A stretch of DNA of 64,000 nucleotides from Pseudomonas floridensis (GCF_002087235.1 NZ_MUIO01000019.1:88985-152984), one strand, 5' to 3'; counted from the first letter of the stretch, positions 17,022-26,333 are shown. Notes: generated from the letters alone by a model not told the origin. A program made the numbers and translations.

Positions 17022-19739
17022 TCATTCAGTGACCATCACGGTGTTGATCAGTCTTTTGATTTCCGGGACGCAGGATCCGCACTGGGTTCCGCAGCCCAAC
17101 TGTTGCTTGAGTTGATTCAGGTCCAGACCGCATTCGATGCCTTTCATGACTGCGCTTTGGCTCACGTTCATGCAGTTGCACAGGGTCTTGTCACGCGTAG
17201 CGGCGCCTTTGCCTGGTTCGCTGCTCAGCGGCGCGAGCAGCCAGCGGCGCAGTGGTGCATCGACGCGTTCTTCCAGCCAGAGGGTCTGCAGCCAATGCTG
17301 CGCAAGGGTTTCACCGGCCAGGCGAATGGCCGTGATGCGCCCGTCATCGATGCGCACTTTTTTGCCGATGGCGCGCTTGGGATCGTCGTAGGCCATGACC
17401 GGGCCGTCGTCCAGATTCAGCAGTGTGTCGATGTGCTGCAACAGGCTGGCGTCTGGCGCTGTAGCGTTGGCTGCGCGGATCACCAGGGCCGGGCGCTCGC
17501 GACCGACCAGTCCGAGACTCAGGTAGGCGAATGACTCGCACGCTGTGCGCAAGCGCTCCAGTTGTTGCTGCACATTGCCTTCCACGAGAGCAAAGAACTG
17601 CCAGGGCAATGCCGCTTTTTCGATCCTGACACCGGAATGCTTGAGTTCCGGTTGTTTGGATATCGGGTCGAAAGCCGGTTGCGTCAGTGCATTCACGCCA
17701 CCTTTGAGGAAACGGTCGCCCCAATGCATGGGCAGAAAGGCCTGGCCGGTGCGCACGCTGTTATCGCTGGCAACCGGCAGGCACAGTTCGCCACGGCGAC
17801 TGATCAGTCTGATCAGATCGCCGGGCTGCAATTCGTGCGTTTGCATGTCTTGCGGACTCAGGCTCAGCACCGCCTCGCTGACGTGGCCAAACAGCCGTGC
17901 GGCAGTGCCGGTGCGGCTCATGCCGTGCCATTGATCACGCAGGCGGCCGGTATTGAGCGTCAGCGGAAACTCGGCATCACGCAGTTCCCGGGCGGCAATG
18001 TAAGGCTCGCTGAGAAACTGGGCCCGACCCGATGCCGTCGGGAAGACGCCATCGGTATACAGGCGCGGCGTACCAATGCGGGCGTCCTGCGTGAACGGCC
18101 ATTGCTGCGGGCCGAGGCGGTCGATAAGGGCGCGGTCGATGCCGGACATGTCCAGATCGCGCCCGATGGTCAGGCCCTTGAACTCGTCGAACAGTGCCGC
18201 AGGGTTCTCGAAATCGAACAGCGCGGGGGTATCAGGCGTTAGCCGGTGTTGCAGGCGCTGGGCGAAATCGACGGTAATCGCCCAGTCGGCTCGTGCCTCG
18301 CCGGGTGCCTGAACGGCCTTGCGAACATTGGAGATACGCCGTTCCGAGTTGGTAACGGTGCCTTCCTTTTCACCCCAACTGGCGGCAGGCAGCAACAGGT
18401 CGGCAAACTTCGCGGTTTCCGTGGTCTTGAATGCTTCCTGCAGAACCACGAACGGGCAAGTTTCCAGCGCGGCCCTGATCCGGTTCTGATCGGGCAGCGA
18501 CTGCGCAGGGTTGGTACAGGCAATCCACAGCGCCTTGATCGTGCCGTTCTGCAGTTGTTCGAACAATTCGATGGCTGACAGACCGGGCTTTTCAGGCAAC
18601 TGATCGACGCCCCAGTATTCGGCGACCTCGGCGCGATGCTGCGCGTTGGCCGCATCGCGATGACCCGGTAGCAGGTTGGACAAACTGCCGGTTTCACGCC
18701 CGCCCATTGCGTTCGGCTGGCCGGTGAGGGAGAAGGGGCCCGCGCCGACCCGGCCGATCTGGCCGGTGGCGAGGTGAATGTTGATCAGCGCGCTGTTCTT
18801 GGCGCTGCCGGCGGTGGACTGATTCAGCCCCATGCACCACAACGAGAGAAAGCGGGGCGTTTCGCCGATCCAGCGGGCGCAGGTCAGCAACTGTTCCAAG
18901 GCAATCCCACACAGCTGCGCCACGTGTTCCGGCGGGTAATCGCGCACCAGCATTTCCAGGTCTTGATAGCCTTGGGTGTGAGCGGCGATGAAGGCTGTAT
19001 CCACCCATCCTTCGGTCATCAGCACATGCAAGATGCCGTGGAACAGGGCAACGTCGGTGCCGGGCTGAATCGCCAGGTGCAGGTCTGCCAGTTCACAGGT
19101 GTCGGTGCGCCGTGGGTCGATGACGATGATTTTCATCTGCGGTCGGCGACTTCTGGCTTCCTCCAGGCGACGGAACAGGATCGGGTGAGCGTAGGCCATG
19201 TTGCTGCCGACGATCATCACGCAATCGCTCAATTCAATGTCTTCATAACTGCAGGGTGGTGCGTCGGCGCCCAGGCTGCGTTTGTAGCCCGCCACGGCCG
19301 AGGACATGCACAGCCGTGAATTGCTGTCGATGTTATTGGTGCCGATCAGGGCGCGGGCCAGTTTGTTGAACGCGTAATAGTCCTCAGTCAGTAACTGCCC
19401 GGAAATGTAGAACGCCACGCTGTCTGGACCATGCTCGCGGATGCTGTCGGCAAATACATTGGCGGCGTGTTCCAGTGCGGTGTCCCAGTCGGTGACGCTG
19501 CGCGCCATTCCTTTGCCCAGACGCAATTCCGGGTACAGCGCGCGGGCGTCCAGGTCGCCGGTCAGGTGCAGGCTCGAGCCCTTGCTGCACAGCTTGCCGA
19601 AATTGGCCGGGTGCTGCGGGTCGCCGCTCACGCCCAGGATGCTCTGCCCGTCGTGCTCAATCAGTACGCCGCAGCCCACTCCGCAATAGCAGCAGGTGGA
19701 TGCCGTGGTCTGGACGGGTGTAAGGCTCAGGCGGGTCAT
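17022..19739 (-). CDS. nasA: Assimilatory nitrate reductase catalytic subunit
   Basis: 905 aa from the ATG at 19739, which overlaps the stop of the preceding gene (ATGA). It reduces nitrate to nitrite in the cytoplasm. The N-terminal [4Fe-4S] site is CCYCGVGCGV...LCSKG (about 18-54). A molybdopterin oxidoreductase domain and a C-terminal MGD-binding domain (TGRLRDQWHGMSRTG) follow. The last 50 residues form a BFD-like [2Fe-2S] domain (CNCMNVS...CGTQCGSCVPE). No Tat signal is present, as expected for the cytoplasmic Nas type. It is co-transcribed with the FAD reductase gene upstream and probably with cobA. Confidence 0.95.
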   Translation of the reverse strand: MTRLSLTPVQTTASTCCYCGVGCGVLIEHDGQSILGVSGDPQHPANFGKLCSKGSSLHLTGDLDARALYPELRLGKGMARSVTDWDTALEHAANVFADSIREHGPDSVAFYISGQLLTEDYYAFNKLARALIGTNNIDSNSRLCMSSAVAGYKRSLGADAPPCSYEDIELSDCVMIVGSNMAYAHPILFRRLEEARSRRPQMKIIVIDPRRTDTCELADLHLAIQPGTDVALFHGILHVLMTEGWVDTAFIAAHTQGYQDLEMLVRDYPPEHVAQLCGIALEQLLTCARWIGETPRFLSLWCMGLNQSTAGSAKNSALINIHLATGQIGRVGAGPFSLTGQPNAMGGRETGSLSNLLPGHRDAANAQHRAEVAEYWGVDQLPEKPGLSAIELFEQLQNGTIKALWIACTNPAQSLPDQNRIRAALETCPFVVLQEAFKTTETAKFADLLLPAASWGEKEGTVTNSERRISNVRKAVQAPGEARADWAITVDFAQRLQHRLTPDTPALFDFENPAALFDEFKGLTIGRDLDMSGIDRALIDRLGPQQWPFTQDARIGTPRLYTDGVFPTASGRAQFLSEPYIAARELRDAEFPLTLNTGRLRDQWHGMSRTGTAARLFGHVSEAVLSLSPQDMQTHELQPGDLIRLISRRGELCLPVASDNSVRTGQAFLPMHWGDRFLKGGVNALTQPAFDPISKQPELKHSGVRIEKAALPWQFFALVEGNVQQQLERLRTACESFAYLSLGLVGRERPALVIRAANATAPDASLLQHIDTLLNLDDGPVMAYDDPKRAIGKKVRIDDGRITAIRLAGETLAQHWLQTLWLEERVDAPLRRWLLAPLSSEPGKGAATRDKTLCNCMNVSQSAVMKGIECGLDLNQLKQQLGCGTQCGSCVPEIKRLINTVMVTE

Positions 19740-20965
19740 GCGCAAGCGGCCTCAGTGGTGGCAGGTTCGCCGAACATCAGGTGATTGCGAATGGCATCGA
19801 TGCCCTGACCGTCACGAATCTGCTTCAAATACCAGCTGCCGTCGGCGGTGTCGCCGTACAGGCAGGCGCCGACCAGCACGTCATTCTTGATGACCAGTTT
19901 TTTGTACACGCCGCTGATGGGGTCTGAGAACGTGATGCTTTCCGTGTCTTCACCGCCCAGAAAGTCGCCAGCGGAAAACAGATCGATGCCGGTCACCTTC
20001 AGCTTGGTGGAGGTCACCGAGCCCGGGTAGCGTGCGAATCCCAACTGAGCGAGGTGATTGGCGCAGACTCTGGCCTGTTCGAACAGCGGAGCGACCAGCC
20101 CGTAGGCGATACCACGGTGACTGACGCATTCGCCGATCGCGTAGATACGCGGGTCGTAGGTTTGCAGTGTGTCATTGACCAGAATGCCCCGGCTGCAGGG
20201 CAGGCCGGCCTGTTCGGCCAGTTCGGTATTGGGGCGAATACCGGCCGCCATCACCACCAGATCGGCCGCGATGACGTCGCCGTTCTTGAAGCGCACAGCC
20301 TGCACACGGCCTTGCTCGTCGCCCAGTAACGCTTCGGTCTGTTCGTTGAGGCGAAAGCTCAGACCGCGCTTTTCGAGTGCCGCCTGAAGCATCAGGCCGC
20401 TGGTTCTGTCCAGCTGACGCTCCAGCAGGGTCTGACCGTTATGAACCACCGTGACCTGCATGCCGCGCATGCTCAGACCGTTTGCCGCTTCCAGCCCCAG
20501 CAGGCCGCCGCCGATCACCACTGCGCGCTTATGCGTCGCCGCCGTGTCGATCATCTGCCGAGTGTGGCCAATGTCGCGATAACCGATCACGCCATCCAGG
20601 GTGTTGCCGGGGATCGGCAGAATGAACGGGCTCGAGCCGGTGGCGATCAGCAGACGATCGTAGTGGGCTTCAGTGCCGTCATCGGCGATCACCAGGCGCT
20701 TGATACGGTCGATTTTGACCACTCGGCGGTTGAGCAGCAGGGTAATTCGGTTGCTTTCGTACCAGGCCAGGTCGTTGAGCACGATGTCGTCGAACGTCTG
20801 CTCGCCTGCAAGTACCGGCGACAGCAGGATGCGATTGTAGTTGGGGTGCGGCTCGGCGCCGAACACCGTGATGTCGTACAGGTCTTCGCTCAATTTGAGC
20901 AACTCTTCGAGTGTGCGCACGCCGGCCATGCCGTTGCCAATCATCACCAGTTTGAGTTTTTTCAT
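19736..20965 (-). CDS. FAD/NAD(P)H oxidoreductase, NasC-type electron donor to nitrate reductase (NirB N-terminal homologue)
   Basis: 409 aa. It begins MKKLKLVMIGNGMAG, with two Rossmann-type dinucleotide-binding sites (GNGMAG near 10 and GGGLLGLEAANGL near 152) and the C-terminal LVGACLYGD segment. This corresponds to the N-terminal half of NirB-type nitrite reductases; the BFD Fe-S and siroheme domains that normally follow are absent, and the gene ends by overlapping nasA by 4 bases. The size and layout match Klebsiella NasC, which passes electrons from NADH to nitrate reductase. The BFD domain it lacks is present on NasA. Annotation as nirB would be misleading here. Confidence 0.85.
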   Translation of the reverse strand: MKKLKLVMIGNGMAGVRTLEELLKLSEDLYDITVFGAEPHPNYNRILLSPVLAGEQTFDDIVLNDLAWYESNRITLLLNRRVVKIDRIKRLVIADDGTEAHYDRLLIATGSSPFILPIPGNTLDGVIGYRDIGHTRQMIDTAATHKRAVVIGGGLLGLEAANGLSMRGMQVTVVHNGQTLLERQLDRTSGLMLQAALEKRGLSFRLNEQTEALLGDEQGRVQAVRFKNGDVIAADLVVMAAGIRPNTELAEQAGLPCSRGILVNDTLQTYDPRIYAIGECVSHRGIAYGLVAPLFEQARVCANHLAQLGFARYPGSVTSTKLKVTGIDLFSAGDFLGGEDTESITFSDPISGVYKKLVIKNDVLVGACLYGDTADGSWYLKQIRDGQGIDAIRNHLMFGEPATTEAACA

Positions 20966-21014
20966 CTTGCCTCCGAGTCACCGTCAGGGTGCGCTCGACA
21001 AATTGCGCGCAAAC

Positions 21015-21055
21015 AAAAAAAGGCGTCCCGTCAGTTGCCTGACGAGGACGCCTTT
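21015..21055 (-). terminator. Leader terminator upstream of the nitrate reductase operon
   Basis: On the minus strand the stem AAAGGCGTCC...GGACGCCTTT with an inner CGTCAG/CTGACG stem ends in seven T residues. It lies 50 bases before the start codon, not after a gene, so it is an attenuator. Confidence 0.85.
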
Positions 21056-21061
21056 GTCCGG

Positions 21062-21106
21062 TCCCGTTCTCTCGGGATGCGCAGCCTTCATCGTTGAGGG
21101 CGGCGC
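21062..21106 (-). promoter_or_regulatory. Dual ANTAR-type hexaloop hairpins (NasT target)
   Basis: P1 (21079-21106) has an imperfect stem closed by the loop AACGAU; P2 (21062-21077) has the stem UCCCG/CGGGA and the loop AGAGAA. Both loops have A at position 1 and G at position 4, the signature of RNAs bound by ANTAR proteins. P2 ends 7 bases before the terminator stem. NasT, encoded at 26433-27008, is the expected ligand. Confidence 0.75.
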
Positions 21107-21130
21107 GTTATGAATCATTGGCAGAGACCA

Positions 21131-21148
21131 TGCAGCGGTTGTGCCAAC
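21131..21148 (-). promoter_or_regulatory. Sigma-54 promoter of the nitrate reductase operon
   Basis: On the minus strand TTGGCACAACCGCTGCA contains GG and GC exactly 10 bases apart, matching TTGGCACG-N4-TTGCA. The start site would fall near 21120, about 14 bases before hairpin P1. Confidence 0.8.
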
Positions 21149-21284
21149 TCAGCGCAGGCCGGGAATGCTGGGGGGGGGTGCAAAGGATGTGGGGTGTGTC
21201 TGCACTGCCTTGAGGCGTGTTGCACAGAAGCGGGGCGAACTATTGCAGTTGGGAGGTACGTACGGGGTGACGCGCTGTGCCGAC

Positions 21285-22946
21285 TCAGTGCCGGCTCATG
21301 ATCCAGATCAGTACGATCAGGTTGATCAGCAGTGAGGTCAGCGCCAGCGTGCGCCAGACTCTGAGGGGTTCGCGTTCCAGCAGAGGACGTGGGCGAACCG
21401 TGACCGGGCGCTGTTCTGCCTGTTCCATTTCCAGCAGCCATTGCTCGGACGTTTCATAGCGCTGGGCGGGGTTGGCCTGCACGGCCTTGTCCAGACTCAG
21501 GCTCAGCCAGAGCGGCAGATCGGGGCGGTAGCGGCTGGCGGGAATCGGCGTGCCGAAGCGGCGATGCTGAAAGGCTTCGATTTCGCCATAAGGGTACTGA
21601 CCGGTCAGCAGGTAGTAGAGCGTGACGCCAACAGCGTAAAGATCCTGCTGTGGACCAGGCTCGGCACCGTTGAACGCTTCCGGAGCGATGTAGCTCGGTG
21701 TGCCAGGCAAGTCCTCGGGATTGGTCGCTGACAGACCGGGGCAGAAAGCCAGGCCGAAGTCCAGCAGGCGCAACTCGCCATCGTCGCCAAGCAGCAGGTT
21801 TTCGGGCTTGATGTCGCGATGAATGATGTTGCGGCGATGCAGCAAGCCGGTCGCCCGCAGCAGGCGGGTTGCCAGATCCTGCCATTGAGCCAGCGGCAGC
21901 GGTCCGCTCAGGGTGAAAAGGTTGGCCAGAGTGCGGCCTGAGTATTCACGCATTGCGTAATACAGATGCTGGCGCTCGGGCAGTGGATGGATTTCCGGAA
22001 AAAAGCGCCCGGCCACGCGGCGCAGAAACCATTCTTCAAGCAACAGGCCTTGAGCTGCACCGGGTTCGTCATGCCGGGCGGTCGGCAGGGTCTTGAGCAG
22101 CCACGGCAGGCCATGGGCATCGTGGGCGCGGTACAGGATCGACTGACGCGACTGCGCGACGACGTTGCCCAGAGTCCAGCCTTCGAATGCCTGACCCGAC
22201 TTGAGCGCTGGCGGCAGAGGCCATTGTTGCAACTGCGCCAGGGCGTCGCCCAGATCGTCCGCGCCAAGGCTGTCGACCTGAATCAACAGGGCGCTGGCAT
22301 TGTCCTGACTGCCGGCCAGATGGGCGGCGCTGACCAGCGTTTTGACGGCCGCCTCGAGGTCATCCTGTTCGGTGAGGATCGAGCGGATGCTGGCATCCCC
22401 GAGCGTCGCCCAGATGCCATCGCTGACCAGCAGCAAACGCTCGCCTTCGCATAACTCGCCTTCCAGGTAATCCATCACTACGTACTGGTCCAGACCCAGC
22501 GCGCGCTTGAGCACGTGCTGCATGTCGGCCTGTTCCCAGACATGATCTTCGCTGATGCGTGTCAGCTTTGCGGCCTGCCAGCGGTAGGCGCGACAATCAC
22601 CCACGTGGGCAAGGGTGAAACGCCTGCCGCGCAGCACCAGTGCACTGAGAGTGGTGAGTAAACCGTTGGCCAGCAGCCAGCGGTTCTGAGCCAGCAGCAG
22701 GCGATCCAGTGACTGGGCCACGCCCCAGGTTTCCGGCGTGGCGTAATAGTCCAGCGCCAGCGCCTGCAAGGTCGACTGGGCAGCCAGCGCACCGTCGGCG
22801 CACTGGCTGACCCCGTCGGCCAGGGCGAACAGATAGCCCTTGCTGGCCGCCAGTGCCGCGACCGGCGTGACCAGGCGCATGGCGTCCTGATTCTCCGGCC
22901 GCGGACCGCTGGCGCTGAACTCGGCAAAGCGCAACTGCAGCGTCAT
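21285..22946 (-). CDS. PP2C phosphatase - Ser/Thr kinase fusion with C-terminal membrane anchor
   Basis: 553 aa. Residues 1-230 form a PP2C-type phosphatase with ENQD (18-21), ADGVS (43-47), GDCR and SDG (175-177) metal-site motifs. Residues 255-510 form a Hanks-type kinase with ATP-site lysine K285, HRDIKPEN (376-383) and DFG (396-398). One transmembrane helix (ALTSLLINLIVLIWIM) ends the protein, placing both enzymes on the cytoplasmic face. It lies 7 bases after the nitrate transporter gene in the same operon, as in other pseudomonads, so it may regulate nitrate uptake; no substrate is visible in the sequence. Confidence 0.9.
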   Translation of the reverse strand: MTLQLRFAEFSASGPRPENQDAMRLVTPVAALAASKGYLFALADGVSQCADGALAAQSTLQALALDYYATPETWGVAQSLDRLLLAQNRWLLANGLLTTLSALVLRGRRFTLAHVGDCRAYRWQAAKLTRISEDHVWEQADMQHVLKRALGLDQYVVMDYLEGELCEGERLLLVSDGIWATLGDASIRSILTEQDDLEAAVKTLVSAAHLAGSQDNASALLIQVDSLGADDLGDALAQLQQWPLPPALKSGQAFEGWTLGNVVAQSRQSILYRAHDAHGLPWLLKTLPTARHDEPGAAQGLLLEEWFLRRVAGRFFPEIHPLPERQHLYYAMREYSGRTLANLFTLSGPLPLAQWQDLATRLLRATGLLHRRNIIHRDIKPENLLLGDDGELRLLDFGLAFCPGLSATNPEDLPGTPSYIAPEAFNGAEPGPQQDLYAVGVTLYYLLTGQYPYGEIEAFQHRRFGTPIPASRYRPDLPLWLSLSLDKAVQANPAQRYETSEQWLLEMEQAEQRPVTVRPRPLLEREPLRVWRTLALTSLLINLIVLIWIMSRH

Positions 22947-22953
22947 GCTCCGC

Positions 22954-24165
22954 TCAAACCCGCGCAGCGGTCACGGCTGCCGAACCCCAAGTGGTTCTCC
23001 AGCGGCGTTTGACGTTCATCAGGCCAAACCAGGCCAGGACCGCCAGACTGGCGAACAGCCACAGGCCGAGTTGATAGTCGCCGGTGTTCTGCTTGATGCT
23101 GCCCAGGCCTGCAGCCAGGAGGAAGCCCCCGATGCCGCCCGCCATGCCGATGAGCCCGGTCATGACGCCGATTTCCTTGCGGAAACGCTGCGGCACCAAT
23201 TGGAACACTGCGCCGTTGCCTGCGCCCAGGCCAAGCATCGCGGCGACGAACAGCGCCAGTGCAGCCCACGAGCTGGGCAGGTTGAAGCCGACGGCGGCGA
23301 TGCCAATGGCGGCCACGGCGTACATGGCAGTCAAGGTCCGAATGCCACCGAAGCGGTCAGCCAGCGCGCCACCCAACGGACGCATCAGACTGCCGCCGAA
23401 CACACAGGCTGCCGTGTAATAACCAGCGGTGATCGGGCTCAGGCCATATTGGTCGTTGAAGTAGCCGGGCAGGGCGCTCGCCAGACCGATGAAGCCACCG
23501 AACGTCACACTGTAGAAGAACATGAACCACCAGCTGTCCCGGTCGCCCAGCGCCTTGAGGTAGTCGGCAGTGGACTTGGGTTTGCTGCGTTCCGGTGCGT
23601 TACGCGCCATCAGGGTGAACGCGATCAGTGTCAGCACCAGCGGAATAAGCGCCAGACCGAAGACATTGCCCCAGCCGAAGCTGGCGGCCAGTACCGGTGC
23701 GATCAACGCCGCCAGCACGGTGCCCGAGTTGCCTGCACCGGCAATGCCCATCGCCTTGCCCTGATGCTGCGGCGGATACCATTGTGAAGCCAGTGGCAGG
23801 GCGACGGCGAAGGAGGCGCCGGCCATGCCGAGGAACACGCCCAGCAGCAGAACTTGGCCATACGTGTGGATACCCAGCTGCCAGGCAGCGAGCAAGGCAC
23901 CGATAACGATGACCTGACCGATGATGCCGGCCGTCTTGGGTGACAATTGGTCGGCGAGCAGGCCCATGAAGAACCGTAGGATCGCACCTGCCAGGATCGG
24001 CGTTGCGACCATCAGGCCGCGTTGTTGGGTGGTCAGGTGCAGGTCGGTGGCGATCTGCACCGCCATCGGGCCCAGCAGATACCAGACCATGAAGCTCAGG
24101 TCGAAGTAGAGAAAGGCAGCGAACAGGGTCGGTCTGTGACCGGCCTTCCAGAAGCTTGTATCCAT
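22954..24165 (-). CDS. NarK/NasA-family nitrate/nitrite MFS transporter
   Basis: 403 aa from the ATG at 24165 with GAGGTG 5 bases before it; a GTG at 24171 is too close to this site. Twelve hydrophobic helices are present, with the nitrate signature residues of the family (AGAGNSGTVLAALIAP and GLGAGNGAVFQLVPQRF). It imports nitrate for assimilation. It is the first gene of an operon with the PP2C/kinase fusion, behind its own sigma-54 promoter, hexaloop hairpin and leader terminator. Pseudomonas databases also call this transporter nasA, which clashes with the reductase name. Confidence 0.92.
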   Translation of the reverse strand: MDTSFWKAGHRPTLFAAFLYFDLSFMVWYLLGPMAVQIATDLHLTTQQRGLMVATPILAGAILRFFMGLLADQLSPKTAGIIGQVIVIGALLAAWQLGIHTYGQVLLLGVFLGMAGASFAVALPLASQWYPPQHQGKAMGIAGAGNSGTVLAALIAPVLAASFGWGNVFGLALIPLVLTLIAFTLMARNAPERSKPKSTADYLKALGDRDSWWFMFFYSVTFGGFIGLASALPGYFNDQYGLSPITAGYYTAACVFGGSLMRPLGGALADRFGGIRTLTAMYAVAAIGIAAVGFNLPSSWAALALFVAAMLGLGAGNGAVFQLVPQRFRKEIGVMTGLIGMAGGIGGFLLAAGLGSIKQNTGDYQLGLWLFASLAVLAWFGLMNVKRRWRTTWGSAAVTAARV

Positions 24166-24293
24166 GTGCACACCTCATCATCTGCTAGCGGGTCAGTCGG
24201 GCTGGGGGCCTCGACACGGAAAATTTCCAGACGCTGTGGTGGAGTGTTCCGGATGCCGGCGACTCCACCGGCCCCATCACCGGGGCCAAACGC

Positions 24294-24345
24294 AAAAAAC
24301 GTCGCCTCTCTGTCCGCGTGAGCGAAAAGAGATGAGCGACGTCTT
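24294..24345 (-). terminator. Leader terminator upstream of the nitrate transporter operon
   Basis: On the minus strand the stem ACGUCGC-UC/GAGGCGACGU, closing a long loop, is followed by six T residues. It lies about 130 bases before the start codon at 24165 and not behind another gene, so it is an attenuator. Confidence 0.75.
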
Positions 24346-24359
24346 TGTCGTTGAGTGGT

Positions 24360-24379
24360 GGTAACCGCCGTTGGCTACC
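24360..24379 (-). promoter_or_regulatory. ANTAR-type hexaloop hairpin, nitrate transporter leader
   Basis: On the minus strand GGUAGCC-AACGGC-GGUUACC gives a 7-bp stem (one G-U pair) and a hexaloop with A1 and G4. It lies between the sigma-54 promoter and the leader terminator. A second hairpin, as in the reductase leader, was not found. Confidence 0.7.
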
Positions 24380-24391
24380 TGAGGAGTGTTG

Positions 24392-24409
24392 AAGCAAGAG
24401 GCGGGCCAG
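24392..24409 (-). promoter_or_regulatory. Sigma-54 promoter of the nitrate transporter operon
   Basis: On the minus strand CTGGCCCGCCTCTTGCTT has GG and GC exactly 10 bases apart. The predicted start, near 24382, is only a few bases before the hexaloop hairpin. Confidence 0.75.
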
Positions 24410-25082
24410 ATGACAGGATAGGCAGTGGTGGTCGTGAAAACCCGTGCGGCAGGCGGTAGTCCTTGCTCTCTGTCCGGTTCATGCCGGTATCTGTCGCTGA
24501 CGGGCGATGAACTTGAAGCGGGCATTGATGTGTGCTGACGCCGCAAATAGGTGCGCAGTGGTTCCTGTGACAGACCGTTTGTCTTCGGCGCCTGCGCGCC
24601 AATAGCCTTTTGCAGTAACGCAGTGGAAATATACGCGCCAGTAACAAAGGCCACTATTCAAGTCGTTATAGTGAAGCACAATGACACTGTTTTGATGCCT
24701 TGGTATGACAGGCTTAATACTGAACGAAAGTGAATATTAATAATGGTTCATGTTTATTGTGTGTGTCCGGGTGTCGCGCAACGGTAAGTAATATTTAATT
24801 TACATTCGCGGTGTTCTCTGACAGGCTCTTCAGTGTCGTGTCTGCCACGGCCCATCCACGGCAATGGCATGACTCATTCAATCATGACGCTTATGTATCA
24901 AGTGGCTGATTGGAATCAAACAGTCATCCTTATTATAAGGGTGGCGTCAGTTGCTTGATTGATTCGGTCATTGCCGAGTCAGGCGCTTCTGTTTAACGCA
25001 CTTCAGCGATGTAAGAAGTTTGCATGCTGCCTTGTCTTCATCTCCGCGCTGCTTTCAATGAGCGTTCATAAAGGACATCAAC
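24410..25082. other. Long AT-richer intergenic region upstream of levansucrase
   Basis: 673 bases with no convincing gene between the divergent nitrate transporter operon and lsc. The part from about 24,650 to 25,000 is markedly AT-richer than its surroundings (for example TGAATATTAATAATGG and AATATTTAATTTAC). It should hold NtrC sites for the transporter promoter and the lsc promoter, but no specific boxes could be fixed. The composition suggests recent acquisition or silencing by an MvaT/H-NS-type protein. Confidence 0.5.
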
Positions 25083-26333
25083 ATGAGTAACGTCAATTAC
25101 AAGCCTACTGTGTGGACCCGCGCCGACGCGCTCAAGGTCAATGAAAACGATCCCACCACGACCCAGCCGCTGGTGAGCCCGGACTTTCCGGTGATGAGCG
25201 ACACGGTCTTCATCTGGGACACCATGCCCCTGCGACAACTGGACGGTACGGTGGTCTCGGTGAATGGCTGGTCGGTGATCCTGACCCTGACGGCCGACCG
25301 GCACCCGAACGATCCCCAATACCTGGGGGCCAACGGGCGCTACGATATCAAACGTGACTGGGAAGATCGCCACGGCCGGGCGCGCATGTGCTACTGGTAC
25401 TCGCGCACCGGCAAGGACTGGATCTTCGGTGGCCGGGTCATGGCCGAGGGCGTATCGCCCACTACGCGCGAGTGGGCGGGCACGCCGATCCTGCTCAACG
25501 ACAAGGGCGAAATCGACCTGTATTACACCTGCGTCACGCCGGGCGCGGCGATTGCCAAAGTTCGCGGCCGCGTTGTAACGTCAGACAGCGGTGTGATATT
25601 GACTGATTTCAATCACGTCAAAACATTATTTGAAGCCGACGGCACTTATTATCAGACCGAAGCCCAGAACGCCACGTGGAACTTTCGTGATCCCAGTCCA
25701 TTTATTGATCCCACTGATGGCAAGTTGTATATGGTGTTTGAAGGTAATGTGGCTGGAGAGCGCGGCACGCATGAAATAGGTCCGACTGAAAAAGGCCCTT
25801 TGCCACCGGGTCACGAAGAAGTGGGTGGTGCCAGGTTTCAAGTGGGTTGTATCGGACTTGCCGTGGCCAAGGATCTTACCGGTGAAGAGTGGGAAATCCT
25901 GCCGCCACTTGTGACGGCAGTCGGCGTGAACGATCAGACCGAGCGTCCGCATTATGTGTTTCAGGATAATAAGTATTACTTGTTCACCATCAGTCACAAG
26001 TTCACGTACGCCGATGGCATAACCGGTCCGGATGGGGTCTACGGGTTTGTCGGTGAACACCTGTTTGGTCCGTACCGGCCGATGAATGCCTCCGGCCTGG
26101 TGCTGGGCAACCCGCCTTCGCAGCCATTCCAGACCTATTCGCACTGCGTCATGCCTAACGGTCTGGTCACCTCATTCATCGACAGCGTGCCCACCTCCGG
26201 GCAGGATTACCGTATCGGTGGCACTGAAGCGCCGACAGTGAGAATTCTTTTGCAGGGTGATCGTTCGTTCGTGCAGGAGTCTTACGATTACGGTTACATC
26301 CCGCCGATGAAGAATGTCGTACTGACTCAGTGA
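25083..26333 (+). CDS. lsc: Levansucrase (GH68), LscA-type
   Basis: 416 aa. It transfers fructosyl units from sucrose to build levan, a beta-2,6-fructan exopolysaccharide, and also hydrolyses sucrose. The GH68 catalytic residues are visible: nucleophile Asp46 in FIWDTMPL, the RDP motif (Asp203) and the general acid in DQTERPHYV (Glu287). There is no Sec signal, as in other Pseudomonas levansucrases. It lacks the roughly 16-residue N-terminal extension of the LscB/LscC proteins of P. syringae and so matches the shorter LscA form. It sits alone, convergent with nasT, between nitrate genes. Confidence 0.93.
   Translation: MSNVNYKPTVWTRADALKVNENDPTTTQPLVSPDFPVMSDTVFIWDTMPLRQLDGTVVSVNGWSVILTLTADRHPNDPQYLGANGRYDIKRDWEDRHGRARMCYWYSRTGKDWIFGGRVMAEGVSPTTREWAGTPILLNDKGEIDLYYTCVTPGAAIAKVRGRVVTSDSGVILTDFNHVKTLFEADGTYYQTEAQNATWNFRDPSPFIDPTDGKLYMVFEGNVAGERGTHEIGPTEKGPLPPGHEEVGGARFQVGCIGLAVAKDLTGEEWEILPPLVTAVGVNDQTERPHYVFQDNKYYLFTISHKFTYADGITGPDGVYGFVGEHLFGPYRPMNASGLVLGNPPSQPFQTYSHCVMPNGLVTSFIDSVPTSGQDYRIGGTEAPTVRILLQGDRSFVQESYDYGYIPPMKNVVLTQ

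Larger units (their letters stand above)
20966..21284 (-). promoter_or_regulatory. Leader and promoter region of the nitrate reductase operon
   Basis: 319 bases without a gene. Reading towards nasC (minus strand) there is a run of nine G/C bases (21170-21178), a sigma-54 promoter (21131-21148), two hexaloop hairpins (21062-21106), an intrinsic terminator (21015-21055), then the nasC start at 20965 preceded by CGGAGG. Transcription must pass a terminator before the first gene, so the operon is very likely controlled by antitermination. Confidence 0.8.
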
